Of a stretch of 64,000 bases of DNA, positions 17,296-26,077 are shown piece by piece (positions within the stretch are counted from its first letter, which is position 1; each line of letters begins with the position of its first letter). The position numbers and the translations under genes are program-made. Under the pieces are notes generated by a model. The model was not told where the DNA came from. It worked only from the letters and a program-made list of their open reading frames with translations, and did no database searches. Source of the DNA: Gammaproteobacteria bacterium (lineage in GTDB: Bacteria > Pseudomonadota > Gammaproteobacteria > Ga0077536); contig JADLGE010000005.1 in assembly GCA_020849475.1 (NCBI GenBank), positions 60,969 through 124,968 on the forward strand, in the 5' to 3' direction.

Positions 17296-18349
17296 CCCGC
17301 CCTTCAAGGATCAGGTTGAAGGGTGTGGCGACCGCCTTGCGGAAGTGCGAATAGCCTGCCTCCTCGAACAACTTACGCAAACGCCCCTCACCCGCCTGCG
17401 CGCCGAGCGCCATGGCCACCGGCTCCGACAGGGAATGGGCGCAGCACAGCGTCGTCGAGCTGCTGTAGAACAGGCGGCTGACGGGGTTGATGTTTTCTTC
17501 GAGGGCGTCGTTGGCGAAAGGCTCGACCAGCATCACCGTGCCGCCGGGCGCGAGAGCCTGGGCGGCGTGGCGTAAGGCCCCCACCGGGTCGCCCATGTCG
17601 TGCAGACAGTCGAAAAAGCAGATGAGGTCAAAGCCCTTTTCGGCAAAGGTGGTCGACTTCGCGACTTCGAAGCTGACCCTTTCGGTGAGGCCGGCGGCGG
17701 CGGCATTGGCGCGCGCGGCGTCGATGGAACCGGCATGCACGTCGATGCCGTGGAAGCTCGACTTCGGAAATGCCTCGGCCATGAGCAAGGATGAATGACC
17801 GTGGCCGGTGCCGATGTCCGCCACCCGCGCGCCGGCCTCGAGCTTGGCCAACACACCATCCAGCGCCGGCAGCCACTGCGGCACCAGCGAACCGCGATAG
17901 GAATTACGAAAGAACGCCGCGACGCCGCAGAACAGGCGCGGATGGTGTTCACCCCAGGGCAAACCCGCGCCGCTCTTGAATAACTGTGCCGAGCGCTCTT
18001 CATCCATCCACATCGAGGCCGCCACTTCCCACGCCGCCGGGAAATAACAAGGACTGTTCTCGTCGGCCAGCACCATGGCCTGTTCCGGCGTCATCTCGTA
18101 GGTCTGGTCCTGCGGGTGATAGACGAGGTATTCGGACGCCACCTGGCTGCCCAGCCATTCACGCACGTAGCGCTCGGCGCAGTCGGCGCGCCGCGCCAGT
18201 TCGGCGGACGTCATGCGTCCCGCACCGGCCATTGCCTTGTAGAGGCCGAGGCGGCGCCCGAGACTCACCATCACGCCCGTGGCGCCGGCGGCGAGATCAC
18301 TGAAGGCGCGGCCGATGAGTTGATTGAGACGGTCTGGATCGACGGACAT
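17291..18349 (-). CDS. SAM-dependent methyltransferase with N-terminal winged helix (Rv2258c-like)
   Basis: A 352-residue two-domain protein. The N-terminal region (about 1-110) has the winged-helix dimerisation fold of O-methyltransferases (MTSAELARRADCAERYVREWL). The C-terminal domain (about 165-340) binds SAM through VADIGTGHGHSS, with HGIDVHAGS for the ribose-binding acid and CFFDCLHDMGDP at motif IV. It resembles the Rv2258c group of uncharacterised methyltransferases. The start has GGAAGGA upstream. It is monocistronic; its 3' end abuts a REP-like pair. The acceptor is unknown. Confidence 0.85.
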   Translation of the reverse strand: MSVDPDRLNQLIGRAFSDLAAGATGVMVSLGRRLGLYKAMAGAGRMTSAELARRADCAERYVREWLGSQVASEYLVYHPQDQTYEMTPEQAMVLADENSPCYFPAAWEVAASMWMDEERSAQLFKSGAGLPWGEHHPRLFCGVAAFFRNSYRGSLVPQWLPALDGVLAKLEAGARVADIGTGHGHSSLLMAEAFPKSSFHGIDVHAGSIDAARANAAAAGLTERVSFEVAKSTTFAEKGFDLICFFDCLHDMGDPVGALRHAAQALAPGGTVMLVEPFANDALEENINPVSRLFYSSSTTLCCAHSLSEPVAMALGAQAGEGRLRKLFEEAGYSHFRKAVATPFNLILEGRV

Positions 18350-18454
18350 GACGAGCTTTTCCTTCCATTGAGTGTCACGGAGTGTAGGGGAAGCCTCTGG
18401 CGGCCGGCTCGCCCAAATGTTGCGCTTGTGCTGTCGCCTTGATTGGGGCGGGCC

Positions 18455-19369
18455 TCAGGGCGCGCCGCGCAGACTCTCGAGATCCCCGAGGCGCGTCCGC
18501 AGCGCAGTGCTGTCGACGGACGCGGCGTTCCAGTCAGCGCGCAGCACCGAGACCGTGATGTAGTCCCGCGCGAACCAGCCGGCATCCGCCTCCACTTCGT
18601 TGGCGCCGGCCGGCTCGACTTCGATGCTGCTGAGCACGCGGGCCGGCTCGGCGCTGTGCCGGTAGACAACACGAAAACCGCCATGCTGTGCCAGCGGCGC
18701 GAGGCGCACACCTTTAATCTGCTCGGCGGGGCGCGCCGGCACGTTGATGTTGAGGAGAGTGTTGGCGGGCAACACTGGGCCGCCGCCGGCAGCCGCCGCC
18801 AGGCGCGTAATGAGCCTGGCGACGAAATCCGCGGCCAGGGGATAGGCGGCAACGGTGTCAGGAAAGGGCGTCGGTTGGGCCTTGGCCTGCGCCATGTCGA
18901 GGCCGACCGACACCGCGATGGCCGGCACGCCGAGCTGCGCGGCCATCACCGCCGCGCCGACCGTGCCGGAGCTGACGACATTGGCGCCGAGGTTCTGGCC
19001 CAGATTGGCGCCCGACACGACCACGTCCGGCGCGCGCTGCTTGAGCACCTCGGTCAGTCCGTAGGCGGCGCTGTCGGCCGGACTGCCGTCCACCGACCAA
19101 GTCGCCCGATCATGCGCGACGACCGCCATCTCACCCAGAGTGATACGCGCGCCGCTGCCGCTCTGCTGCCTGAGCGGCGCGACCACGGTGACGTCGAAGC
19201 CGGCCGCTTCGAGCGCGCCACGCACAGCCGCGAGACCGGGCGCCTGGTAGCCATCATCATTGGTCAACATCACGCGCACGGGCCGCGCCTCGGCCCACGC
19301 CGTATTCATGGCCAGACACCCGATGACAACGGCCATCACAGCACAGCAACGACCGCTCGCAGCTCGCAT
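18455..19369 (-). CDS. Exported SurE-family phosphatase
   Basis: A 304-residue SurE homologue with a Sec signal peptide (MRAASGRCC, hydrophobic core, cleavage near AWA/EARP). SurE motifs follow: MLTNDDGYQAPG (Asp38 and Asp39 bind metal), the GSGARIT segment, VDGSPADSAAYG, VVSGANLGQNLG and SSGTVGAAV. SurE proteins hydrolyse nucleoside 5'/3'-monophosphates; this one would act in the periplasm. ATG 19369 is selected by AAGGAG 6 nt upstream; the longer in-frame extension would bury the signal peptide. A second, leaderless SurE begins at 63.3 kb. It is divergent from the serine hydrolase gene. Confidence 0.85.
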   Translation of the reverse strand: MRAASGRCCAVMAVVIGCLAMNTAWAEARPVRVMLTNDDGYQAPGLAAVRGALEAAGFDVTVVAPLRQQSGSGARITLGEMAVVAHDRATWSVDGSPADSAAYGLTEVLKQRAPDVVVSGANLGQNLGANVVSSGTVGAAVMAAQLGVPAIAVSVGLDMAQAKAQPTPFPDTVAAYPLAADFVARLITRLAAAAGGGPVLPANTLLNINVPARPAEQIKGVRLAPLAQHGGFRVVYRHSAEPARVLSSIEVEPAGANEVEADAGWFARDYITVSVLRADWNAASVDSTALRTRLGDLESLRGAP

Positions 19370-19478
19370 ATCCTGCTCCTTGATGTTCGACACGCGGCGC
19401 ACGGCTTGATCTTCCACAAGGTAAGCGCGTGGCTGTTGGTTAGAATGCCACGAACTCATGACAGGGGGAGGAAACACC

Positions 19479-20639
19479 ATGGACTCATCGGCCAAGCTCG
19501 GCATTGATCATCAACGGCTGGCACGCCTGCCGGCGCGCATCGACGCGGACATCGCCGCAGGGCGCTACAACGGCGCCGCCGTCTGCGTGAGCCGCCGCGG
19601 CGTGGTGGCCTATCGCGGCGTGCATGGCTACGCCGATCGCGCCAACGGTCGCACACTCGGCTTCGACGACACCTTCGTGTCGTTCTCCATCGGCAAGCAA
19701 TTTACCAATGTCATCGTTCTCAACCGCGTCGAGAGCGGCGCGCTGCATCTGGACATGCAGGTCGGTGACCTCATCCCGGAATTCCGCACGCGCGGCATGC
19801 GCGGCATCAAGCTGTGGCACCTGTTGACCCACACCAGCGGCATCCAGTCGACCATTCCGGCGGTGCCGCTCGAGACCTTGATTGATGTCGGCAAATTGAC
19901 CGCCCACATCGCCGGCCAGCGGCCCGAGACGCGCCCTGGTGAGCGCGTCAATTATTCGATCATCGCGGCCCACGCGGTGCTGGCCGAGATGGTCAAGCGC
20001 GCCGAAGGCAGCCGTCGCAGCTTCACCCAGATCCTGAACCAGGACCTGTTTGCGCCGCTGGCGATGAAGAACACGGCCATGGGCCCGCGTGACGACCTCA
20101 TCGCGCGCCTGTGTCCGGTCTCGACCTGCTATACCGAGGCCGGCATGTTCGCCCCCGAAGACGTGCTGGGCGTGGGCCAGGTGGTGACCCTGCCCGGCGC
20201 CGAGATCGCGGCCGGCGGCTACATCACCTGCATCGACGACCTGCACCGCTTCGCGCTCATGCTGCGCAATGGCGGCGAACTCGACGGCGTGCGCCTGCTG
20301 TCCCCGCGCACCCTGGCGTACTGCACCGAGAATTTCACCGGCGACAAGCCCAATGCCCTGTTCGACTACGCTGCCGACACGCGCGGCTGGGAGCCATGGC
20401 CGGCCAACATCGGCCTCGGTTTCTTCGTGCGCGGCAAAGGCGTGCTGCCAGGGCCCATGAGCAACTTCTCCAGCCCCAAGAGCTTCTGCGGCTGGGGCGC
20501 CGGCTCGACCTGCTTCTGGATAGACCCCGAGCTCGATCTCACCTTCGCCTTCCTCTCCACCGGCCTCATGGAAGAGACCTATCACATCGAAAGGCTGCAG
20601 CGTCTGGCCGACCTGGTGGTGACATCGCTCACCGACTGA
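19479..20639 (+). CDS. Serine hydrolase of the beta-lactamase/EstB family
   Basis: A 386-residue class C beta-lactamase-fold protein. The nucleophile motif SxxK is S70-I-G-K73. The second motif, usually YxN, reads Tyr159-Ser-Ile161, so the Asn is replaced, as is common among esterases of this fold. The C-terminal CGWGAGSTCFWIDPE corresponds to the third (KTG-like) region. No signal peptide is seen, so it is probably a cytoplasmic esterase or amidase rather than a beta-lactamase. ATG 19479 is preferred because GGGGGAGG lies just upstream; an ATG at 19458 precedes that RBS. Confidence 0.82.
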   Translation: MDSSAKLGIDHQRLARLPARIDADIAAGRYNGAAVCVSRRGVVAYRGVHGYADRANGRTLGFDDTFVSFSIGKQFTNVIVLNRVESGALHLDMQVGDLIPEFRTRGMRGIKLWHLLTHTSGIQSTIPAVPLETLIDVGKLTAHIAGQRPETRPGERVNYSIIAAHAVLAEMVKRAEGSRRSFTQILNQDLFAPLAMKNTAMGPRDDLIARLCPVSTCYTEAGMFAPEDVLGVGQVVTLPGAEIAAGGYITCIDDLHRFALMLRNGGELDGVRLLSPRTLAYCTENFTGDKPNALFDYAADTRGWEPWPANIGLGFFVRGKGVLPGPMSNFSSPKSFCGWGAGSTCFWIDPELDLTFAFLSTGLMEETYHIERLQRLADLVVTSLTD

Positions 20640-20830
20640 GGGGCGAACTGCGCGCGCGCCGACCTGCTGCACTGCGGCATCGGAAGGCGCGCGACGGGGC
20701 CGGTCACACGCGCGCAAATCACGGATTTCCGGCCGTAAAGAACTCGAAAGGGTAATGTCGTCTGGGCCCGCTTTACCGGGTAGACTACAAGGGTTTGCTT
20801 TCGCCGTTTCTCGATCCTAGGGGAGTCATC

Positions 20831-22048
20831 GTGGATTTCAGATACAACGATAAAAGTCGCCAGCTACTCGAGCAGGTGCGCGCCTTCATGAAGGAGCACA
20901 TCTACCCGATAGAAGAAGAGATTTATAACTTCAATCACGATCCGAAGAACCTGTGGGTGGTCCCGCCCCAGATCGAAGAACTGAAGAAGATCGCCAAGGA
21001 CCAGGGCCTGTGGAACCTGTTCCTGCCCCACGAATATCACGAATACAGCCCCGGCCTGACCAATCTCGAATACGCGCCGCTGGCCGAGGAAATGGGCCGC
21101 GTGCATTGGGCCTCGGAAATTTTCAATTGCAGCGCGCCCGACACCGGCAACATGGAAGTGCTGGCCCGCTACGGCACGCCCGAGCAGAAGAAGCGCTGGC
21201 TCGAACCGCTGCTGGCCGGCGAGATTCGTTCCTCCTATCTCATGACCGAGCCGCAGGTCGCGTCGTCCGACGCCACCAACGTCGAAACCTCCATCAAGCG
21301 TGACGGTGACGAATACGTCATCAACGGCCGCAAGTGGTGGAGCTCCTGCGTATTCGACCCGCGCAACAAGATTTACATCCTGATGGGCAAGACCGACCCC
21401 GGCGCCGCACGCCATGTGCAGCAGTCGATGGTGCTGGTGCCCGCCGGTACGCCGGGCTTCGAAATCGTGCGTTCCCTGCGCGTGCTAAACGACAACCACT
21501 CGCCCCATGGCCATGGCGAAGTGCGCATGACCAATATGCGGGTGCCGGTTTCGAACCTGCTGCTCGGCGAAGGCCGCGGCTTCGAAATCGCCCAGGGTCG
21601 CCTGGGCCCAGGCCGTATCCACCATTGCATGCGCCTGATCGGCTGCGCCCAGCGCGCCCTCGACATCATGTGCGCTCGGGTCGAAAGCCGCGTGGCTTTC
21701 GGCAAGAAATTGTCGGAGCAGTCAAGCATCCGCCAAGACATCGCGAAGTCGCGTTGTGAAGTCGAGCAGGCGCGCCTGCTGACACTGTGGGCCGCCGATC
21801 GTCTCGATCGCGAAGGCAACAAGGTGGCCAAGGATGCCATCGCGATGATAAAAATCATCGTGCCGCAGATGTGCCAGACCATCGCCGATCGGGCGATGCA
21901 GGCCCATGGTGGCATGGGTGTATGCCAGGATACTGTGCTTCCGGAAATATTCTCCTACGCGCGTGCCGTGCGTCTGGCGGATGGCCCCGACGAGGTTCAC
22001 ATGTCCCAGCTTGGCAAACTGACCATTCAGCAGACGCTGGCGGGTTGA
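20831..22048 (+). CDS. Acyl-CoA dehydrogenase
   Basis: A 405-residue flavoprotein acyl-CoA dehydrogenase with the standard three domains: N-terminal helices, middle beta domain with [15 protein letters not shown] and [11 protein letters not shown], and C-terminal helices ending in [13 protein letters not shown] and [14 protein letters not shown]. The DGPDEVH ending is typical of the ACAD10/11-like branch. Reaction: alpha,beta-dehydrogenation of an acyl-CoA with FAD, electrons passing to ETF. It starts with GTG 20831 behind AGGGGAG at 20819-20825. An RND exporter gene follows after 212 nt. Confidence 0.9.
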   Translation: MDFRYNDKSRQLLEQVRAFMKEHIYPIEEEIYNFNHDPKNLWVVPPQIEELKKIAKDQGLWNLFLPHEYHEYSPGLTNLEYAPLAEEMGRVHWASEIFNCSAPDTGNMEVLARYGTPEQKKRWLEPLLAGEIRSSYLMTEPQVASSDATNVETSIKRDGDEYVINGRKWWSSCVFDPRNKIYILMGKTDPGAARHVQQSMVLVPAGTPGFEIVRSLRVLNDNHSPHGHGEVRMTNMRVPVSNLLLGEGRGFEIAQGRLGPGRIHHCMRLIGCAQRALDIMCARVESRVAFGKKLSEQSSIRQDIAKSRCEVEQARLLTLWAADRLDREGNKVAKDAIAMIKIIVPQMCQTIADRAMQAHGGMGVCQDTVLPEIFSYARAVRLADGPDEVHMSQLGKLTIQQTLAG

Positions 22049-22260
22049 ACAAGGCTCGCCTGAGGCAGATTGACTGAGCTATTGCGCGTGGTGCGTGCCC
22101 GCCGCCGAAGCGGCCCGCGCACCCGCACCCGGCAGACCATTCGGGGAAGGCGGCGCAGCCGTCGAGTGAGTGGTCGGCCAGGACGATGGCGATGTCCGTC
22201 TGGTGACCGGCGTCATCACATCACATTAGATAATTACTACCACTGGGAGAGTTTCATTCC
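22049..22260 (+). promoter_or_regulatory. Intergenic leader of first RND gene with -10-like sequence
   Basis: GATAAT at 22229-22234 matches the -10 consensus at five of six positions and sits in an AT-rich patch, but no well-spaced -35 is evident. GGGAGAG at about 22245-22251 is the RBS of the RND gene. A G/C-rich imperfect inverted repeat near 22090-22121 could end the acyl-CoA dehydrogenase transcript. Confidence 0.3.
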
Positions 22261-24687
22261 ATGAGATTCCGAATTGCCAAATGGATCATGCACCACCGTT
22301 TCGGCGTGGGCATGGCCTTCATCATCGTGACGCTGGCCTTCATGAGCCAGTTTCCGAGAGTCGAAATCCGCACCATCTATAACGACTTCCTGCCGACCAA
22401 TGAGGAATTCGTGAAGGTCTTCTTCGCGCATCGCAACTTCGGTAATCCGTTGACGATGTCGATCATGATCAAGAACAAGCATGGCGACATCTACAACGCC
22501 GAGACGCTGGGCAAGGTCTATCAAATGACCCGCGACATCGACTTGGCGCCGAGCATCGACCATGACCAGATCATCTCGATTGCAACGGAAAAGATGCGCT
22601 ACGCGGAAGCGACCCGCGACGGTATCGACACCAAGCCCCTGATGGAGGCCCACGCGCCGAAGACCGAGGAAGAAATCGCGGAATTCCGCCGCCGCGTGAA
22701 CATTTCGTCCGGCGCCCAGACCTTCTACATCTCGGGTGACAGCACCGCCACCCTGCTCAACGCCGCCTTCCTCGACACCATCGACTACGGCGCGTCGTTC
22801 AAGTACGTGCAGGAGCTGGTGGAGAAGAACCGCGACGCCAACCACGAGGTTCATCTCGTCGGCCAGCCTGCCCTGACCGGCTGGGTGTACAAGCTGCAGC
22901 ACCAGACCTACAAGATCTTCGCCGCCACCATTGGCGTGATGTTGTTGCTGCTGGTGTTCTACATGGGCAACATCGCCGGCACCGTGATGCCGCTGGTGAG
23001 CGCCGCCGTTGCGGGTATCTGGGGCTTCGGCACCATTGGTATATTTGAACGCCCGATTGAGCCCTTGCTCATGATCGTGCCGCTGCTGCTGGTGGCGCGC
23101 TCGATTTCGCACTGCATCCAGTACACCGAGCGCTACTACGAAGTGCTGCATCATGTGAAAGACAAGGTGCTGGCCGCCGAGATCACGATGGCGATCATGA
23201 TGGCGCCCTCGATCCTTGGTATCTTCACCGACGTGTTCGGCATCATCTTCATCGCCATCGCGCCGATCAAGACGATGATCAACCACTCGATCTTCTGCGG
23301 CTTCTGGGCGTTCTGGATCATTCCTACCGGTGTGTTCCTCGCTTCCATTCTGCTGTCCTACCTGCCGGTTCCAAACAACCTCGAAAAGATTGTCGGCGGC
23401 GCGGAAAAGGAATCGGCTTTCCACCGCTGGCAGACCGGGCTGCTGGAAAACATCGCGCACATCACTTACGGCAACGCAGCACGCGTCACGGCCGTAGTCG
23501 TGATTGTGCTTGCGGTCATCTCCGTTTATCTCACTTCGCAGATCAAGGTCGGTAACCCGGTCGAGGGCACCAACCTGCTGTGGAACGATTCGGAGTTCAA
23601 CACCGGCACCCGTGCCATCAACGCCCACTTCCCCGGCACCAACACCCTGGAAATCGTGCTCGAGGCCAAGAGCCGCAAGAACGATCACCGCGTGGTGAAC
23701 ACCCCGGAAGTGGTGAAGGTCGCAACCGAACTGCAGCGTCAGCTTGAGTCGGACCGCTCCGACCCGAACTTGCCGCCGCGCGCCACGCTGTCGTTCTCCG
23801 ACTACATGCGTGACATCAACCGTCTGTTCGCCGGCGGCAATCCGAAGTGGATGCCGCTCGACCCGACCGCCGAAGCGATCTCCGCTGCCGGCTTTGCCGC
23901 GCTGATGGGCTCGAACGCCATCAACTTCAGCCATGTCGCCGACTTCGAGTTCCAGAATTCGACGGTGTCGGCGTGGTTCCGCGACAACAAGCAGGAAACG
24001 GTGGACGCCGCGCTCGCCTCGGCCTTTGCCGCCGGCAAGAACGTCGGTCTTGACCATCCGGAGTTCAAGGTGCGTATCGCCACCGGCGTGATCGCGCTGC
24101 AGCAGGCCATGAACAACGTGGTGCACAAATACCACTGGTTGATTCTGGGCTGTGTGAACATCGGTGTGTTCTTCCTTGCGTGGTACGCCTATCGCTCGGT
24201 GGTGGCGGCGTTCCTGCTGCTGGTGCCGGTGAACCTGTCGAATTTCATGCTGATGGCGTCGATGCACGTGCTCGGCATCGGCCTCGACATCAACGCCGCG
24301 ATCGTGGCGGTGATGGGCGTCGGCGTCGGTATCGACTATGGCATCTACCTGTTGTCGCGTATCTGCGAGGAATACGTCGCCCAGGAGCAAGATCTCAAGA
24401 AGGCTATCTTTGCTTCACTGACCACCACCGGCAAGGCGATCATGTTCACGGCATCCATCATGCTGCTGGCCATCATGCCGTGGTACTTCCTGTCGGATCT
24501 GAAGTTCATGGCCGACATGGGCGTGCTGCTGGTGGCCATCATGTTGATCAACATGGTGCTGTCGCTGGTCGTGCTGCCGCTACTGGTATGGTTCGTCAAT
24601 CCGAACTTCCTGCGTCGCACCGACCTGTTGGTCGGCGAAAACGTGGACCTGTCGCAGTTCATGGACAAGGTCGAGGCCGTAGTCTAA
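22261..24687 (+). CDS. RND/MMPL-family exporter 1
   Basis: An 808-residue inner-membrane transporter of the RND superfamily (MMPL/HpnN-like). One N-terminal helix (about 15-32) is followed by a periplasmic loop (about 35-215), helices 2-6 (about 220-370), helix 7 (about 405-425), a second periplasmic loop and helices 8-12 (about 615-785). GVGVGIDYGIYLLSR near the second block carries the proton-relay Asp typical of this family. Related proteins export lipids, hopanoids or siderophores. It lacks an adjacent membrane-fusion protein or outer-membrane channel. It follows an acyl-CoA dehydrogenase, suggesting a lipid cargo; that is inference. Confidence 0.87.
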   Translation: MRFRIAKWIMHHRFGVGMAFIIVTLAFMSQFPRVEIRTIYNDFLPTNEEFVKVFFAHRNFGNPLTMSIMIKNKHGDIYNAETLGKVYQMTRDIDLAPSIDHDQIISIATEKMRYAEATRDGIDTKPLMEAHAPKTEEEIAEFRRRVNISSGAQTFYISGDSTATLLNAAFLDTIDYGASFKYVQELVEKNRDANHEVHLVGQPALTGWVYKLQHQTYKIFAATIGVMLLLLVFYMGNIAGTVMPLVSAAVAGIWGFGTIGIFERPIEPLLMIVPLLLVARSISHCIQYTERYYEVLHHVKDKVLAAEITMAIMMAPSILGIFTDVFGIIFIAIAPIKTMINHSIFCGFWAFWIIPTGVFLASILLSYLPVPNNLEKIVGGAEKESAFHRWQTGLLENIAHITYGNAARVTAVVVIVLAVISVYLTSQIKVGNPVEGTNLLWNDSEFNTGTRAINAHFPGTNTLEIVLEAKSRKNDHRVVNTPEVVKVATELQRQLESDRSDPNLPPRATLSFSDYMRDINRLFAGGNPKWMPLDPTAEAISAAGFAALMGSNAINFSHVADFEFQNSTVSAWFRDNKQETVDAALASAFAAGKNVGLDHPEFKVRIATGVIALQQAMNNVVHKYHWLILGCVNIGVFFLAWYAYRSVVAAFLLLVPVNLSNFMLMASMHVLGIGLDINAAIVAVMGVGVGIDYGIYLLSRICEEYVAQEQDLKKAIFASLTTTGKAIMFTASIMLLAIMPWYFLSDLKFMADMGVLLVAIMLINMVLSLVVLPLLVWFVNPNFLRRTDLLVGENVDLSQFMDKVEAVV

Positions 24688-24700
24688 GCCCTGCCCTTCC

Positions 24701-24756
24701 TGCCACGGCGCAAGGCCGTGGCAGGTCTCGGACCCCATGCCCGTCGGCATGGGGTC
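24701..24756 (+). terminator. Tandem hairpins after RND gene 1
   Basis: Two perfect hairpins lie in series: TGCCACGGC/GCCGTGGCA (24701-24723, 9-bp stem) and GACCCCATGCC/GGCATGGGGTC (24731-24756, 11-bp stem, 4-nt loop), followed by TGTTGTCCTC. They begin 13 nt after the RND stop codon and most likely terminate its transcript. Confidence 0.7.
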
Positions 24757-24974
24757 TGTTGTCCTCTCCCTCTCACGCTCCAATCAAACCCGACTCAGCC
24801 TCGTGCTGCAGACATCCGCCATGTCACTGCGCTCAAGCGCCACGTGAAATGTTGTTGCCAGGCCTTTGCGCGGCGATGAATTCAGCGTACGCGCGGTGCT
24901 AAGATGCGGCCATCATCGAGGTCGCGAGGATGGGCGTGAGGTCATGAGCGCCGAGGCGACAACAGGGGCAGCGG

Positions 24975-26060
24975 ATGGGATTGCTGGACGAGCTTAAGAA
25001 GCGCGCAGCGGAAAAAGAGGCGCAGCGTGCCTCCAATATGGAAGATGACGCGCGCGCGGACGCCCTTCGCGCCGTCGCCCTGCCGGCGCTGTTTCGCATT
25101 CACACCAATCTCGCCGAGCTCGTCAAACAGCTCAACATCCTCGGCGATGAATCGCCGGTCAGCCTCAAGATTCCCGGCATCGGTGAAGTCGCCGGCTTTC
25201 AGCAAGGCAATTATTCGGTCAGCGCCGAAGGCACGCCGCCCACCACCGTGACCCTGCGCTGCGCGCTGCGCATCGCCAAGGTGCGTCCGCTGGAACTCAC
25301 CACGGCCGGCACTTCGCCCACCACCTGGGTCGACCGCCTGCGCCGCCAGGACTTGCCGTTGAAAGTGCTGCGCGTGACCGACACGCGCGGCGCCAACCAG
25401 AAGGCCCTGGTCACCATCGAAGGGCCGGTGCCCGTCACGTTGCAGTTCGGCGTCGACATTGAACACGCGGCCCTGCAACTGGTGACGCGCAACTACGACG
25501 AGCTGGTGGAACGCCGCCAGTTCTTCAACCCGGCCGATGTCACCGAGCCGTGGTGCGAGGAACTCCTCAAGTACGTCACGCGCGCGCCCAATTCATTTCT
25601 GCGCCACGAAGTGTCGACCGATGTGCGTGAACAGCTACGTCGGCGCCTGGAGTGGGAAAAGCACAAGAAGGAAAGCATCGAGGAAACCACCGAGACGCGC
25701 CTCGCGGCCAGCGGCCGCTTCAAGAGCCTGTTCAAGCGTCCACCGCAATTGAAAGTCGCATGGCGCGGCTTGAACTGGGATCTGGCGACCCACGTCGGCA
25801 CGTTCACCATGGGCCGGGTCAGCGACTGCGATTTGCGCATGCGCCGCGAGCGGGTGTCGCGCTTCCACGCCAGCATCGAATTCCGCGACGGCGAGTATCA
25901 CCTCGTCGACGACAGCTCCAATGGCACCTACGTGCGCTTCATCGACGGACGCGGCGCCAAGGTGCACAAGGCATCGCTGGTGCTCAACGGCAGCGGCGCC
26001 ATCGCGCTCGGCGACGAAGCGCCGGCGGACGACCCGGACCTCATCCATTTCGTGATGTAA
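24975..26060 (+). CDS. FHA-domain protein with uncharacterised N-terminal region
   Basis: The 361-residue protein ends in a canonical forkhead-associated (phosphothreonine-binding) domain: GRVSDCD (280-286), SRFH (295-298) and SSNGTY (314-319). The preceding 270 residues match nothing I know: a short basic helix MGLLDELKKRAAEKE, then a mixed alpha/beta region. No Ser/Thr kinase, phosphatase or type VI secretion gene is nearby, so the partner is unknown. There is no signal peptide or membrane segment. GGGGCAGCGG upstream is only a weak RBS. It should act as a cytoplasmic phospho-dependent adaptor. Confidence 0.82.
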   Translation: MGLLDELKKRAAEKEAQRASNMEDDARADALRAVALPALFRIHTNLAELVKQLNILGDESPVSLKIPGIGEVAGFQQGNYSVSAEGTPPTTVTLRCALRIAKVRPLELTTAGTSPTTWVDRLRRQDLPLKVLRVTDTRGANQKALVTIEGPVPVTLQFGVDIEHAALQLVTRNYDELVERRQFFNPADVTEPWCEELLKYVTRAPNSFLRHEVSTDVREQLRRRLEWEKHKKESIEETTETRLAASGRFKSLFKRPPQLKVAWRGLNWDLATHVGTFTMGRVSDCDLRMRRERVSRFHASIEFRDGEYHLVDDSSNGTYVRFIDGRGAKVHKASLVLNGSGAIALGDEAPADDPDLIHFVM

Positions 26061-26077
26061 GGGCGCTCGAGCGCCGC

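Noticed and set aside
22237..24390. 717-codon open frame antisense to RND gene 1
   Set aside because: High third-position GC keeps the antisense frame open; its product is low-complexity and His/Asp/Arg-rich with no domain, while the plus strand encodes a clear transporter.
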